Source: Gracilariopsis chorda
Taxonomy: Eukaryota > Rhodophyta > Florideophyceae > Gracilariales > Gracilariaceae
DNA: 64,000 nucleotides
Reading direction: 5' to 3'
Assembly: GCA_003194525.1 (NCBI GenBank)
Contig: NBIV01000179.1
Location: 62,001-126,000, forward strand
In this document: positions 36,198 to 48,387 of the stretch, in pieces
How the letters are laid out: every line of letters starts with the position of its first letter
Position numbering within the stretch: position 1 is the stretch's first letter
Notes under the pieces: generated by a model
The model's input: only the letters and a program-made list of their open reading frames with translations
Told to the model about the DNA's origin: nothing
Database searches by the model: none
Position numbers and translations under genes: made by a program

Positions 36198-36603
36198 GCG
36201 CTTCCACACGGTTCACTACACTAGTCAAGATATCTTTCTTGCAGAAAACGGCGGTCTGCCTCATTAGAAAGACGAACTGCTCATCGTTTTGTTCCGCAAG
36301 TATTTCTGTCTTGATCAAGACTTTGTAGTGTATGGGTCTGGATGCAACATACTTAGTGACGCGAAATAGATTTTCAAAAGGCTTTCAAACCATTCATTAA
36401 TGTTTCTTTACTCTCATTCAAAAGATAAGCTGATCGTATCTGTGTACAAAGAGGGGTACAAAAGCAGTTCTACATCATACGACATTCTTCGCGTATGAAA
36501 AGTGCAGAAACAAACGAGCAGACGACCACGCTTATGTTCGTCTGCCAACAATACCACTGTAGCTGTGGTCATGGACCGTGATCCTGAAAACTCGCTTGGA
36601 TGT

Positions 36604-37185
36604 TTAGAATAAGGTCATGTTAAACAAGCGAGAAAAGCCTGGTACTGGGAGCAAAGCAATGCCCAACTCAGTCGCACCCTCACAGATCAGCTTGCGCTTC
36701 CTGCAGAACCTCGCAACTTTCCGAACAGTACGGCCAACCCTCTTCACGGATTTCTTAACTCTCTTTCCAACCTTCTTCACGAACTTCCTGAATCCACGTC
36801 TAAATGGCAAGAACCTATTTGTGGTCTCCAATGCATCTGTGTCGGGGTCACTTGCCTTTATTCCATCTTCTTCTTCCTCTGCAGCCGCATACTCCTTCAG
36901 AACTACAACACACTCATTGGCAGACAGTTTTCCTGCCCAATCACCCCACGCACACATACCGACTGGAACTTCGTCAACATCTTGCTGCAACTCTCCGCTT
37001 CTTTGAGAAGAGTACGTCTTGAAATTACTTCCCAGATGTATCATGTCCAGACAATATGCCACAACGGGGGGCACATCACATTCCTCATTGATGATATCTG
37101 TCTCATCGATTTCGTGCACACGTGCTGCCGATGCAGAGAAGACGATCAAGAAAGCAGAGAAAAAGCAAAGAATTAGAAGCTTCAT
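36604..37185 (-). CDS. Secreted precursor with acidic middle and strongly cationic C-terminal segment (193 residues)
   Basis: The ATG at 37185 was chosen because it directly starts a signal peptide (MKLLILCFFSAFLIVFSASA, cleavage near residue 20-22) and lies about 120 bp downstream of a TATA box. The mature part has six Cys (36, 45, 78, 92, 161, 168), an acidic stretch at about 102-120 (EEEED then DPDTD), and at 124-166 a segment with about 20 Lys/Arg and regularly spaced Val/Phe (FRKFVKKVGKRVKKSVKRV), ending in a pair of Cys. An acidic region followed by a cationic, potentially amphipathic segment is the usual layout of host-defence peptide precursors. Homology to any known family is not seen. 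Alternatives are a nucleic-acid- or polyanion-binding secreted protein (for example one binding sulfated wall polysaccharide). The reading frame looks intact. Confidence 0.7.
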   Translation of the reverse strand: MKLLILCFFSAFLIVFSASAARVHEIDETDIINEECDVPPVVAYCLDMIHLGSNFKTYSSQRSGELQQDVDEVPVGMCAWGDWAGKLSANECVVVLKEYAAAEEEEDGIKASDPDTDALETTNRFLPFRRGFRKFVKKVGKRVKKSVKRVGRTVRKVARFCRKRKLICEGATELGIALLPVPGFSRLFNMTLF

Positions 37186-37307
37186 GATGAGATGGCCTAG
37201 AATTTGGAAGAACAAAGAAAGATCGATGGAAAAAGCAGTTCGCAACGTGGATTGAACTTGATGTGCGAAGACTGGGTTTTGGAATGTTGATTTCGCGACA
37301 AGGCATG

Positions 37308-37320
37308 CCTTTTTATACCC
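37308..37320 (-). promoter_or_regulatory. TATA box of the cationic-segment gene
   Basis: The minus strand reads GGGTATAAAAAGG, about 125 bases before the chosen ATG. It is almost identical to the TATA element of the cysteine-rich gene. Confidence 0.75.
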
Positions 37321-39280
37321 GTTCAAAACGCTGTGCCCGCGTTTTCCAACTCGATCTTCAACGTGAAACCGTGTGTCCCATACCGAAACTTGAAAACTAT
37401 GGTTTCATGATGGACTACAATGATGCGGTAGATGCAACTTTCAGTTTCATATGTAACAAAGTTCGCTACCAAACAGTACATGAGACAAAACTTGGCAGGC
37501 CTGTACTGCAGTTCTTGATTGCATCTGACGTACACAATAATTCATTCAGAGCCACTCTGCGTCATCCCTTTCAGAGCATCCTACACAAATACTTGGAAGA
37601 ATATGGGATGACCTTACTTGTTCGCACCATCGGTGATATTGCGCAATTGCGTCTCTGTTCGTGTATTAGTGATACCCGACAAACCAAAGCTGCACAGTGT
37701 GCAAAAATGCTTACTGGCCAAACATTCTTTGCGGTGCAAACTTTCGATTTTCGTGCTTTAGTGTTAAGCGTGAAGTAGAGCCCTACCGTCGCTATCTTTT
37801 CTTTGGAGGAAATGGAGCTTAGGAATATTGATCGATGTGTCGTAATTAGATCAAAAACGAGAAGGAATAAGAAGAGTTTTAATCGCCCCAAAGGTTGAAA
37901 TGACAACCAGTTGACACGTGTATACTTTTTTTTAGACGTTTATGACGAACCTCTCAGAGAACCTTCCCGAGCGCCAGGAGTGTCTCATGTCAACAGAAGT
38001 AAGGTTGCTTGTTGCTTTTGCTAACTAGTTTACAACAAGAACGTCGCCTAGGTGCCAAACGTCTTGCCAAAGATGGGACTTGAAGGCATTGCCTCCTTTT
38101 CTCTCGCGTGCTGAACGCTCGCATGGATAGCATGCGCTACTTCCATGGGCACTGTTTGAAAACAAGTTGAAGTATCCAAATCAAAACCCCATGAGGTAAG
38201 GCAATGCACATTCTACACAGTTTAATTGTAGCTGAGTTGTAGATTCCATACTGATGACCTGGATTATTGTGTTAAATAGTGGAAAGAATATTACTTGTGC
38301 CTGTTCAGAGGCTGTTGTAAAGAGTTGCCTCTCTCCGTGCATCTTAAGGTGAACTCCATTCTCCGCCCTTTGAAAATTTGAATAAATGAAATACCCAGGG
38401 AAAACCAAGAAGAAAATTGAATCGGAGAAGCAATATGCTGGTACGGGTTCAAAAGTCCAGGAACATGGTTTCGCAGCTCTATGTAGATATCTAGCTTGTG
38501 AATATCATTAGACTCAAATTGTGCACTTCAAAGCTCATGATTTCCAACTTGGAGCACCCAGCGATACACATGACTGCTTCACTGCGTTTCTTTTCTGCAT
38601 TGTTATACTAAGAATATGGACTACCGAAACCTGAAAAGCATTGTATCAGAACAATGCGATGATGTCCAGAAGACGGAGCTGACATGTAAATGGTAGCACG
38701 TCATTCATATAGAGGCGCGCGTCAAGCGGAGACTATCTGATGGCAATGAAATCCGATTCCTCCTGCCTTACTACATGCAAATCGTGAAAGGCTTTGTCTG
38801 ACTCCGGTATATGCGTCGAGTTGGCACTAGTGCCAATTGGTGCCAACCACATGCCCCGTCGTTGGGTCTGTAGTCCTCCCGAGAACTAATATTATCTTCC
38901 CAGATTTCCAGAATGTTGACATACTATTCCGCTGTCGTATGCCGCCAGAACTGAAGCAGCTGTAGAGTAGAACCATTGGTTTCTTTAACCTATTTCGAAT
39001 AATCTCCATTTCTTGTGGGCAGTTTCTTTCGTCTTGTCGGGAAATCGCAGCGATTGAAGCAGTCAACATGCGGAAGAGCGATTCAGTCACAGTCTCTCGT
39101 GACGCCAGCGCCGTAAGGCTTATTGTCCCTAAAAACGCAATAGAAACGACTACAGGTAACGTAATAAATGCACTCTATTGTGCTTTGTAGGGAGGGCGGG
39201 TGGAACCTGACACCAAATCTTCCTGATGTTCAGCAGCAGTGAAAATGCTGTTTTTCTGTTCTGCGCAAAGTGCGGCTGCG
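37321..39280. other. Intergenic, no supported gene
   Basis: A 171-codon plus-strand frame (37263-37778) and shorter minus-strand frames have no domain, and the longest overlaps the TATA region of the neighbouring gene. The right end probably belongs to the decayed 5' part of the DIRS-like element. Confidence 0.4.
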
Positions 39281-39289
39281 TTACGCAAC

Positions 39290-41192
39290 ACCGCAGTATC
39301 TGAAAGCCCACCCTCTTAAACACATCTGTTCGGTAATGATGCTACAGCTTTTGGGTTGCCGATGAAGGGGTTGCCGAGTTATCCAACCATGCAGTCGTCG
39401 TCCTTCATATTATAGACGATTTGAATCTCGCTCTTCCCGGATGGCCCAAAGAGCAGGCTACTAAGCTTCAAAGTACCATTCAGTCCGTACTAGAAGCCAA
39501 TAAGCTGCCAATTAAGCGGGCCAAGTCATCCCCTCTAGGAACGCTAGAGTCGAATCAACTACCATTCATAGGATGGATATGGTACCTGCGTCAGAATATA
39601 ATTCGTCCCAAGCTAGAAAAGCTCGTCCCCGCAGTGGATAGCGTTTCGAAAGCAACATTGGTACCGCTCAATGAAGCCGTTATACGATCATCTGTAGGAA
39701 AGCTTATCTGAATTGCACTGGGATGTAGACCTTTACTGTCCGTGCTCTTTCAGACTTTCCAATACTAGACACTAGAGAACCCATCAAAACACAATTACAG
39801 GATTCAAACTGCAGTATTTTGAGAACTGACAATGCTGGCAAGGCTCATTCCATTTTCGGGAATTCGTCTTAACCGTTTGTCTTGGAATCGAGTAATTGCT
39901 TTCGATGCATCCGAAACGTCATGCGCAGTAGTATACACACAGGTTTCGCCGTCATGGATTGCAAGACTCACTTCATTCGCCTTTAGTTCAAGCGCCGAAA
40001 GCTCCGAATCGAGAATCAAACTTGCAGAGTTTGTCCAAGGGCACAGTTGGACAACAGCCCTTGTGCACAATTGGAGACGGACACAGCATATAAACGCTCT
40101 CGAAGCTGACACGGCTATCTTGCCTTGGAATGTGCTACATCATTCAACATCACAGGCCGCAGAGTCGTACTCCTTTCTGACTCGATGGTAACCATTGCTG
40201 CTTTCCGCAAAAGGCGATCTTCTTCCGCAAAGGTTTGTCTCCCTTGCAGGAGATGCGCCGCGCTATGTCTCGCCAGTGACATAGAACCTCTTTTCCTTCA
40301 CATCTCTACACAACACAATCCCGCCGATGGCCCCTCACGTGGCTGGTCTACGGCGGGACAGCCATGGCCGCCTCCGCGACCACTTCCAAGGCGCGTCAAG
40401 GGCGATTTACGCGCCTCAGATGAATACAGGGCTGCAGCTTCGACCCGTAGCTGCGCTTAGCCCTCTCCACGTTTCATTTGAACGGCAATGGAATAAAGCG
40501 CTTCGCAAGCGTTTCAGTGCGTTCATTAATACGCACAGAAGAAGTGCTCCAGTGACCCCCAGCATAGCACAACCTCTTGGAAAACGCAGATGAAAAGAGT
40601 TTCGTCATCTCCCTAATATTGATTATCTTAGCCGCTACCCGCTTGTGTCCGTCACTATATCCGAAAAGACAGAGACCCTTTACCGCAACGCCTATGCTAG
40701 TTTCTGGAACTCTATCTTCATCAACCACAGCTCAGTAGACGAGCTGGATGAATGTCTTGCGGACTATATTCACGAAAAGTATTCGCAGGACTCATCGCCT
40801 GGGAACCGCCAACAAATGATATACGCTTTGTCTTTCTTGCAGCTTTTTCGCCCATCTCTCAGATCGAAACGTGGTTTATCCCGTCGGGCGCTTGCTGGAT
40901 GGAACAGCATCAAACCACTTCTACCAGCTTTACCGCTTACACGCGTCCTCATGAAAGCCTTTGCGCAGTGTTTCTTGCAAAGAAGCAATTTACCCTCCGC
41001 CGTTGCCGTTTTTGTCCAATGGGCATGCTACATGAGAGCATCAGAGATTCTATCACTAAGAACAGCGGATATGATCTTCCCAGAAGACGTCCGATCAACG
41101 CAATCTGGCATGGAGCGGTAGGAATTAACATTCGCAATTCAAAGACAGGTCTGATGCAGTTCAATCCCTTACATGACAAAGAAATTGTTGCT
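39290..41192 (+). mobile_element. DIRS-like tyrosine-recombinase retroelement, left part
   Basis: At about 39390-39740 there is the end of a reverse transcriptase palm and thumb (HIIDDL, then LPFIGWIWYLRQNIIRPKLE). At about 39830-40430 there is an RNase H-like region (VIAFDASETSCAVVYT and, downstream, VVLLSDSMVTIAAFRKR). From about 40640 the N-terminal part of a tyrosine recombinase follows, with the core entry WACYMRASEILSLRTADM. RT-RNase H-tyrosine recombinase is the DIRS order, in which integration uses the recombinase and not a DDE integrase. The copy is a fossil with roughly six breaks and is interrupted at 41192 by chromovirus D. Confidence 0.75.
41188..41192 (+). repeat. Target-site duplication of chromovirus D, left
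   Basis: TTGCT lies directly before the 5' LTR and is repeated directly after the 3' LTR at 46482-46486. Confidence 0.85.
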
Positions 41193-41414
41193 TGTAACAA
41201 TACGTTGCAGTACGCTACAGACTCCTCTCCTGTTACGTTAGAGTTTGTGATCGTTATCTATCTACTTACAACGATAGGATAGAAGATATAGAACGTTACC
41301 TTTATGTAGAGAAGCTAGCACTACATAAAGGCTTGAACAGCTGATTCTGCGAGAGCTCGGCTAGACCCCAGCCACAAGCACATTCTACAACTTCTTATTT
41401 GCTTTTGTGTTACA
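41193..41414 (+). repeat. 5' LTR of chromovirus D
   Basis: It begins TGTAACAATACG and ends TGTGTTACA. Its partner is at 46260-46481 and has the same length. Confidence 0.9.
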
Positions 41415-41416
41415 TT

Positions 41417-41424
41417 TGGTAGCA
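41417..41424 (+). other. Primer-binding-site candidate of chromovirus D
   Basis: TGGTAGCA begins two bases after the 5' LTR and matches the start of the common initiator-methionine tRNA primer site. Only eight bases agree well. Confidence 0.55.
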
Positions 41425-44400
41425 TCTTTTTGAAGTTCCCACCGCTCGGAACTCGCTCAGTCTCGCTCAGTTTACGCAATGCCGTTAGCCTCAGAAAGCT
41501 TAATAGCTACTCGATCGAAAGCAGCCAAGCTTACGATGTCTAAATCAGGTGGAGCTTCGTCGTCAATGCAGCCGGCGTCCACCTCGCTTGCTAAGAATGC
41601 CGCGTCTTCTTCAGCTCGCTCAACACAAATTGCCAACGATGAGCAGCCCAGCGCTCTCTCCGAAGTTCGTTCACTCCCGCCACTGACAAACCCAGATGAC
41701 TTCGCAAGAGCGACAAGTGGGGCCGTCTTGTTGCAAATGCTTGAAACACAACAAGCGCCCATCGAAGCACTCAGGTCACAATTGTCCGCACTACGCGCAA
41801 GTGACAATACCCATTCAAGTTCGGTGCCAGCCATAGTGCAGGAAAAGGGAGCACCACCAGATGCAAGAACCGCATAGCATGACCCATCACACTTGCACTC
41901 TACGTTTCAGAAACAGTCAAAACAGAACCAGACGCCGTTGCAAGTCCTCAAATCGTCCAACTTTCTTCCCTACTGTGGCAAAGAGCATGAACGAAACTCA
42001 ACGAAGGTTAGGTCATTCATTTCAAGCATTCGCAAAGTGACCAATCTTTGTCGAGGACTTACCGCACGAGAAGAGGTTGATATCGCCGTCTGCCTCCTGC
42101 GTGATCACACCGAGCTTTGGTACAATCTTGTAACTCTAACTGGAGAGCAATTTGCCTCTCTTGAACAGCTACAAGTCACCATGATCCAAGAGTTTGTCCC
42201 TGCAAACAAACACGCAAACTTTCGGCTCTCGCTAATCCAACTGCGAAGGAAAGGGTCACTTGAACCCCATATCTCGAAGTTCCGCGAGCTCACCGATATT
42301 TGCGCAACGCCGATCAGTGAAGCCTTAAAGTATTTCCAACTCATTTTGCCTATCCTGTTTCGCAAGAAGCTGTCTGAGCGGTACCCATCTGGACAGCCGC
42401 CATCCATGTCGGAAGTGTTCAAATATGTCCGCACGGTGTACATCTCTGAGCGTTGGGAAGATTCTGGGAAGCATTCCCAACCTTCACGACGGCAGGGATC
42501 GTACGCAAAGGACGTCAATCGCTCGCAACGTCCAGCCCGCCGTAACACGAAACCGCTAAGTGCTGTGGCAATCAACCAATATCCAGACGACGAAACGGGG
42601 GGTCCAGCCGATTTCCAGAACCATCTTGAGCTTGAAATATACCGCAGCCACGACCGCTGTATGAAATGTGGAAAGAAACCCTGGAGTGATCCGAAGCATC
42701 CTTGTCGTATGACAGTTGCTACTGCTTCCGCGCAGAAGCCGTTGAAGAACAGACCAAAAAACTAACCACGCCGCACGCCAGTGCGGCTCGTTCAGTTCGT
42801 GTTGACACCCTTCCTCGCCTTTCCGCAGTCAATGCGCACCACTCCGAGGACATAATTTACCACGCATTTGTCAACGGTGTCCGTGTTGCGTTCCACCTGG
42901 ACCCCGGCGCTTCGCACGCATTTATGTCCCCGGCTGCCGCAAAACGATGCGGACTCCAACTCCATTCTTCTGCATGCACTCACGCGCAACTTGGCGATCA
43001 CAGCTTGATTCCTGTGTTGCATGAAACTTCAGCCGAAGTGGACCTGAACGAAACTTCCACCACAGTATCTGTCTTTGTCATCGGGATGAACGAAGAGAAT
43101 GACGGTGTTTCTCTCCTGACAGTAGGAAGTGAATAGTTGGGCGTACTCAACCCGCACGTAGACTGGAAGAGACACACAATGACCATCAAGCGCGCAGATG
43201 GTTCAACGGCTACAGTGTATCCTCGTCACAATACGGCGGCGTCAGCCCGACCAAAGCCTCCCACGATGAAAACAATCTCCTTTAAACGACTGCGCAAGCT
43301 CTTCAAGCAACGAGCTTGTGAGTTGTATGCACTGCGGTTACAACATCCTTCAACCGCTGTTGACTGTCATCCGGAATTGGCAGCCATCGTTGACACGTTC
43401 CGCGATGTCTTCAAGGAAGAGCTTCCGTACGAGCTTCCCCCACGCCGAGAACAGGACTTTGAGATAAATCTCAAACAGGATCCGCCACTGCCAGTTCGTC
43501 CAGTCATCCGATTTTCCAATGAAGAACTTCAGCTGCTTCGAAACACCTTGGATGAGCTCCTCCGCAAAGGGCTCATTCGACCCTCTTCCTCCCCGTTTGG
43601 TGCACCGGTGTTTTTTGTCAGGAACAAGAGTGGTCAGTTACGAATGGTATGCGACTGTCGCGCTCTCAATCGAATTACCATACCTGATTCCACCCCATTA
43701 CCCCTCATCGACGAGGCTCTGGATCAAGTTGCCCGCGCGAAAGTGGTCTCCCAGATTGACTTAGTAGGTGCGTATCATCAGATGCGCATTCGTGATGAAG
43801 ATTGTCACAAGACAGCCATCCGAACCCGCTTCGGATCGTTCGAATGGAAGGTCCTATGCTTTGGACTAACGAATGCTCCAGCCACCTTCTCGAGGCTGAT
43901 TGCATCAGCACTGAAGGACCTAAATGGAGAATGTCTGGTTCTGTATATTGATGACATATTGGTATACAGCAAATCGATAACACAACACAAAGAGCATCTA
44001 CGAAAGGTGTTCGTGGCTTTACGTAAGCACAAACTATACGCAAAGCTCAGCAAATGCGCTTTTGGTGTCAAGGAAGTAGACTTCCTTGGGTTACATGTGT
44101 CAGATAAGGGAGTATCCACCCAGGAAAGATTAACTGCGTCAGTCAGAGACTGGCCTACCCCACAGAATTTACGTCACATTCAACAGTTTGTGGGCCTCAC
44201 GAACTTCTATCGCCGCTTCATTAAGGGCTACGCTCACATACTCTGGCCACTGACGGACCTACTGCGATCACATGAGTTCAAGTGGACCGCCCAACAGGAG
44301 TCAGCGTTTGATGCAATCAAGCTAGCCCTAACCACCGCTCCCGTCCTCGCCCATTATTCTCCAGACAAGACGTTGGTCTTGACAACTGACGCCTCGAAGT

Positions 44401-46245
44401 ACGCAGGTAAGGCGACCCTCTCGCAAGACGGTCACCCCATTGCATACCTTTCCCATCACTTCTCGGATACTGAATCGCGATGGGACAGTGGAGACCAAGA
44501 ACTCCTTGCTGTAATGATTGCCCTTCGTACTTGGGCCCCATGTCCACGTGGCCGACATTTCGTTTTACGCACTGACCATGACCCGATTCGATATCTGTAC
44601 TCGAAGCCGAAGCTTACCGGCCGCCAGTGCAGATGGCTCGACTAAATTCAGGAGTACAACTTCGACATCTAACACATTGCCGGACGGTTGAACGTTGTAC
44701 CAGATGCACTCAGTCGAAGACCCGACCACGCCCCCCACCTTCGCTCCATCGGGATACAGATCCCTAACCTCTCGGCATCAGTCCGTAATGACTACAGTGA
44801 CGATTCGTTCGCTACTGAAATGCTCCGCACGCTTCGCGACACCTCTTACGAACCGTCGGCTCTTGTCCGACGTCATCTACGCAACTTTCGAATCGCGAAT
44901 GACATGCTGTATTGGACTGGCGCAGGTTCGATCAGAATGTATATTCCTTCAACCGATCTTCGTCATACAGTGAAGAGGTACTTCCATGGAATAGGACATG
45001 TAGATGCCGACAAAGCCTATTATGTGGCACAGAAGTACGTATTCTGGCCTCAGATGTATGAGATTATCTCCATACACGTACGCAATTGTCGCGACTGTCA
45101 TACGAACAAGTCATCAAACCGCCTCCGTCAAGGCTTGCTAAAACCTCTCCCTATCCCAAACCGTTGCTTAGAGATCGTAAACTTTGATTTCCTCACGGAA
45201 ATCCCAACTTCCAGTGCCGGACATGACGCGATCTTAGTGTTGGTTGATAAGCTGTTCAAACAAGGAATTTTCGTACCGACTACGACGACTGCCACAGCCC
45301 GAGAAACTGCCCATTTGTTCGACGTTCATCTGCTTGCTATCCACGGTGTACCACATACACTGGTCAGTGATCGCGATCCCGAGGTAACCTCGAACTTCTG
45401 GAAGTCCCTCGTCGAACTTTTGAACATCCGCTCCAATCTTTCTACCCACAACCATCCCCAGACTGATGGACAGTCCGAGAATATGATCCGAACGCTCTCT
45501 TCAATGCTGCGGGCGATTGTACAGAAGAATCCAACGGAATGGCACCTGTATCTCCCTATAGCTCAGTTTGAATATAATGCGTCGAGATACGGTTCTACAA
45601 AGCTTGCGCCATTTGAAGTAGAGCTTGGATTCATTCCGCATACGCCTGTCACTCGTAAGCTCGAAGACTGCAGCGTTCGAGCACAGGAAGCATCCGGTGT
45701 CGTTGATCGCCGCAACGCGCTGCGTGCCCTGACTAGGGATCATCTCGCCGAAGTGGCTGCCCGCCAGAAGTACTATGCAGATCAGCGCGGCAGAGATGTC
45801 TCGTTCCAGACAGGCGATCTTGTTCTCCTTGAAGCCGACTCACTCTCGCTTGCGCGCAGGGCCACTTTGCCGAAGAAGTGGCAGCCTTGATATATCGGAC
45901 CCTTCCGGATTGTGGATGTTCTTGGCCCCGTGAAATACCGTATTGAGCTCCCCCCCGCCATGAAGCGAGCCCACGACGTCATTCATGTGTCAAAGTTGAA
46001 AGCGTATCACGTTGGGAATCACGGCACTCTTGATATTGTGATCAACAACGACGGTGAAGTGGAACAAGAAGTAGCAGATGTGCTGGAAAAGCGCAAGTTT
46101 CACAGACGTGTTTTCTACCTCGTGCGATTCACCAACGACACTCGCGATGACGCGGTTTGGCTCCCAACAACTTTGCTGAAGAACTGCAAAGACGCAGTTC
46201 GAAAAGTCAACCGAAAGGGAAAGCCAATGGGACATTGACTCATCC

Positions 46246-46259
46246 AAGGACGGGGTGAG
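46246..46259 (+). other. Purine-rich tract before the 3' LTR of chromovirus D
   Basis: AAGGACGGGGTGAG abuts the 3' LTR. It is interrupted by two pyrimidines, so it is a weak polypurine tract. Confidence 0.45.
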
Positions 46260-46481
46260 TGTACCAATACGTTGCAGTACGCTACAGACTCCTCTCCTGT
46301 TACGTTAGAGTTTGTGATCATTATCTATCTACTTACAACGATAGGATAGAAGATATAGAACTTTAACTTTATGTAGAGAAGCTAGCACTACATAAAGGCT
46401 TGAACAGCTGATTCTGGCAGAGCTCGGCTAGACACCAGCCACAAGCACATTCTACACCTTCTTATTTGCTTTTGTGTTACA
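46260..46481 (+). repeat. 3' LTR of chromovirus D
   Basis: It begins TGTACCAATACG and ends TGTGTTACA, and is followed directly by the TTGCT target duplication. Confidence 0.9.
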
Positions 46482-46750
46482 TTGCTCTGCTTCGAAGCTA
46501 TGTCGAAACGAAATGTACTTTATCAACCGCTAGGCTTTTCAGTCTCTCCTATGCTAATTACAACACCTTATTCAAAGAGGCAGCAACGCACTTTGGCCCC
46601 AACTACAACCGCTTCACATCACACTCAGCACAAATCAGAGGGGCCTTCGAAGATCACTTGTGGGGGCACTCATCAATAACCATCGCAATTACTGGTCGTT
46701 GGAAGTCTTTCTTCATTGCATCGCTACTAGAGCAATGGTAGAGCTGCAGT
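46482..46750 (+). mobile_element. DIRS-like element, right part: end of the tyrosine recombinase
   Basis: After the nested element, the recombinase sequence resumes with FGPNYNRFTSHSAQIRGAF and ends ITGRWKSFFIASLLEQW, resembling the C-terminal catalytic segment of DIRS recombinases. Terminal repeats of the DIRS element were not identified. Confidence 0.7.
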
Positions 46751-48288
46751 AACCAGCACGACTGTATCAGAATTCACGCATTGACGCGTCTGAGAACTCT
46801 CCGAAACGTTCAAAGCTCTTCTACATAGATGCATTTGCTACAATAATCAATGAAATGCTTTAAGAACCTCTATCAATACAATATATCTAAACATGAGACT
46901 TGGGATGAAAAACACAACGCATTGCAGCAGCGTCGCTCGGTACCGCCAGATATCTTCGCACAACGCGTGATATCATCTTTTTAGCGAAAGAAATGCCTGC
47001 ATCGCAAAGCAGGCCTTCCAAAATATTGCAATATATGGTTCTGGTTCGCGCAAGAGCGTAATAACATCCATTTGTACTCAAAACCTTCGCAGTTCGTGAT
47101 AAAGCTGTCGTTATTAAGCTTATTCTGCAACAAACCTCTGCGGTTGTTGGTAAGAATGAGACGTTATTTCCATGATAGTTCCTACTTTTTTTCGGTTTCC
47201 TCACACCACCTGCTCGAGAAGTCGCAGACAGTTAATAAAGTCGTCAGTTTAGCTAGGATTTAAACTAGCGTCCATGAGAAAACATTTGTGCACCGCACAA
47301 GGTCAGTTGTAGAAGGGCGAACATTCGGTCATCTAGCTCAGACAATAGCCTGAGATGTTGCAGCGGTATGAATGCTTGTACGTAGACACGAAAAAACAAA
47401 GTGCGCATGTGTATATTACCAACATCTAGGTTGGCAGAAGGGAATCCTGCTACTGCTGGGGTTCGTTCAAACTACAAAAGTGCGAATTCTCGGAAGAGCC
47501 CAATGAATAATACACTAGATTTCCATAATGCATGCAGCATGCTTGTCTAGTACAGTCACAACTTTTTAGCTCAATGAACAATACTACCCATACAGTTCAG
47601 AATGCCACCCCTCCGTAGCTGTGGAATCCGGTGGGTATCCTGTGCAAAGGTGGACTCGGAATGGGCACGTGATTTTCACTTTCATGCTTTAATTTTCATC
47701 TCGTGAATGGGCAAAGCATATGGGTAGCAGTACAGCCTCGACACTCATACCTCTTCTTTACGTACCGACAGGCCCAATCATATACGATATTTGTCACTCC
47801 CTGATCATATGCGGGAAGCTTACAATTCTGTCCCCAAAAAAGGGGTTCGAACGCTGACATTCCAGACCCATCACGAAGTTGTGTTATTCGGACCGTACTG
47901 AGAGACTTGTATTCAAGTGACTCGAGACGTGGCGCAGTTTGGTTGACTCGATGCTCATGTAGCAAGAGGGTTAGGATATTGAAGAGATACAGCTCAGCAA
48001 TTAGTTGCAGATGTTTTGGAATCGAGCGAAGCTTCGTTGCTGTTTCGAATTTGGCCCTATGAAGCGACTCCCAGTCTTGTAGATGTGATAATGACGGGGT
48101 CATGTTATTCTATGTCATGTTTATCCTCATGGAGGGTGTGTAAGAAAATATGCAGCGTCTTATGGCCTTGCGCATGATATTGTATTACAAATGTTAGCTT
48201 GTCCCCGGAGTATCGCCTCTTCTACTTGCTTTTTGAATGATTGGCCGGTATTGTTCGTGCGAAGAGTCGGTCGGGTACATAAGGGATT
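46751..48288. other. Intergenic, no supported gene
   Basis: Two minus-strand frames of 105 and 135 codons (47204-46887 and 48103-47696) lack recognisable domains and could be chance. Nothing else is supported. Confidence 0.4.
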
Positions 48289-48297
48289 GTATAAGAA
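48289..48297 (+). promoter_or_regulatory. TATA-like box of the gene at 48388
   Basis: GTATAAGAA lies about 95 bases before the ATG, the same spacing as at the two other secreted-protein genes. Confidence 0.5.
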
Positions 48298-48387
48298 CTA
48301 AGTAGCATTCCTGCACGTTGCTCCGGCTTGTTCTCTTTTGGAAAGAAAACGATTCCATCTCGAACTGCGACAGAAGCGCTAAACAAC

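Larger units (their letters stand above)
41193..46481 (+). mobile_element. Chromovirus D (Ty3/gypsy), nearly whole, nested in the DIRS-like element
   Basis: Equal 222-bp LTRs (41193-41414 and 46260-46481) flank gag (about 41480-42770; capsid-like LRDHTELWYNLVTLTGEQF), protease (about 42830-43130), reverse transcriptase (about 43440-44110; VLYIDDILVYS), RNase H (about 44340-44640; LTTDASKYAGKATLSQDG), integrase (about 44960-45890; HNHPQTDGQSENMIRTLSSM) and a C-terminal chromodomain (about 46060-46190; VFYLVRFTNDTRDDAVWLP). A 5-bp duplication TTGCT brackets it. The LTRs differ at about 8 of 222 positions (3.6 %), so it is the youngest datable insertion here; absolute age needs a substitution rate. 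It looks nearly complete but is broken (about five breaks). It has no opposite-strand coding region. Confidence 0.9.

Noticed and set aside
37263-37778. 171-codon plus-strand open frame
   Set aside because: It lacks a domain, begins without an ATG, and overlaps the TATA region of the neighbouring minus-strand gene. A frame of this length is expected by chance in 64 kb.
46887-47204. 105-codon minus-strand frame
   Set aside because: No domain, signal peptide or context support.
47820-47860. GGGGTTCGAAC B-box-like sequence
   Set aside because: No A box at a suitable distance and no tRNA fold.
47696-48103. 135-codon minus-strand frame with an ATG and a CxxC-like end
   Set aside because: No recognisable family, no promoter element, and length compatible with chance. 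It is only a weak candidate gene.
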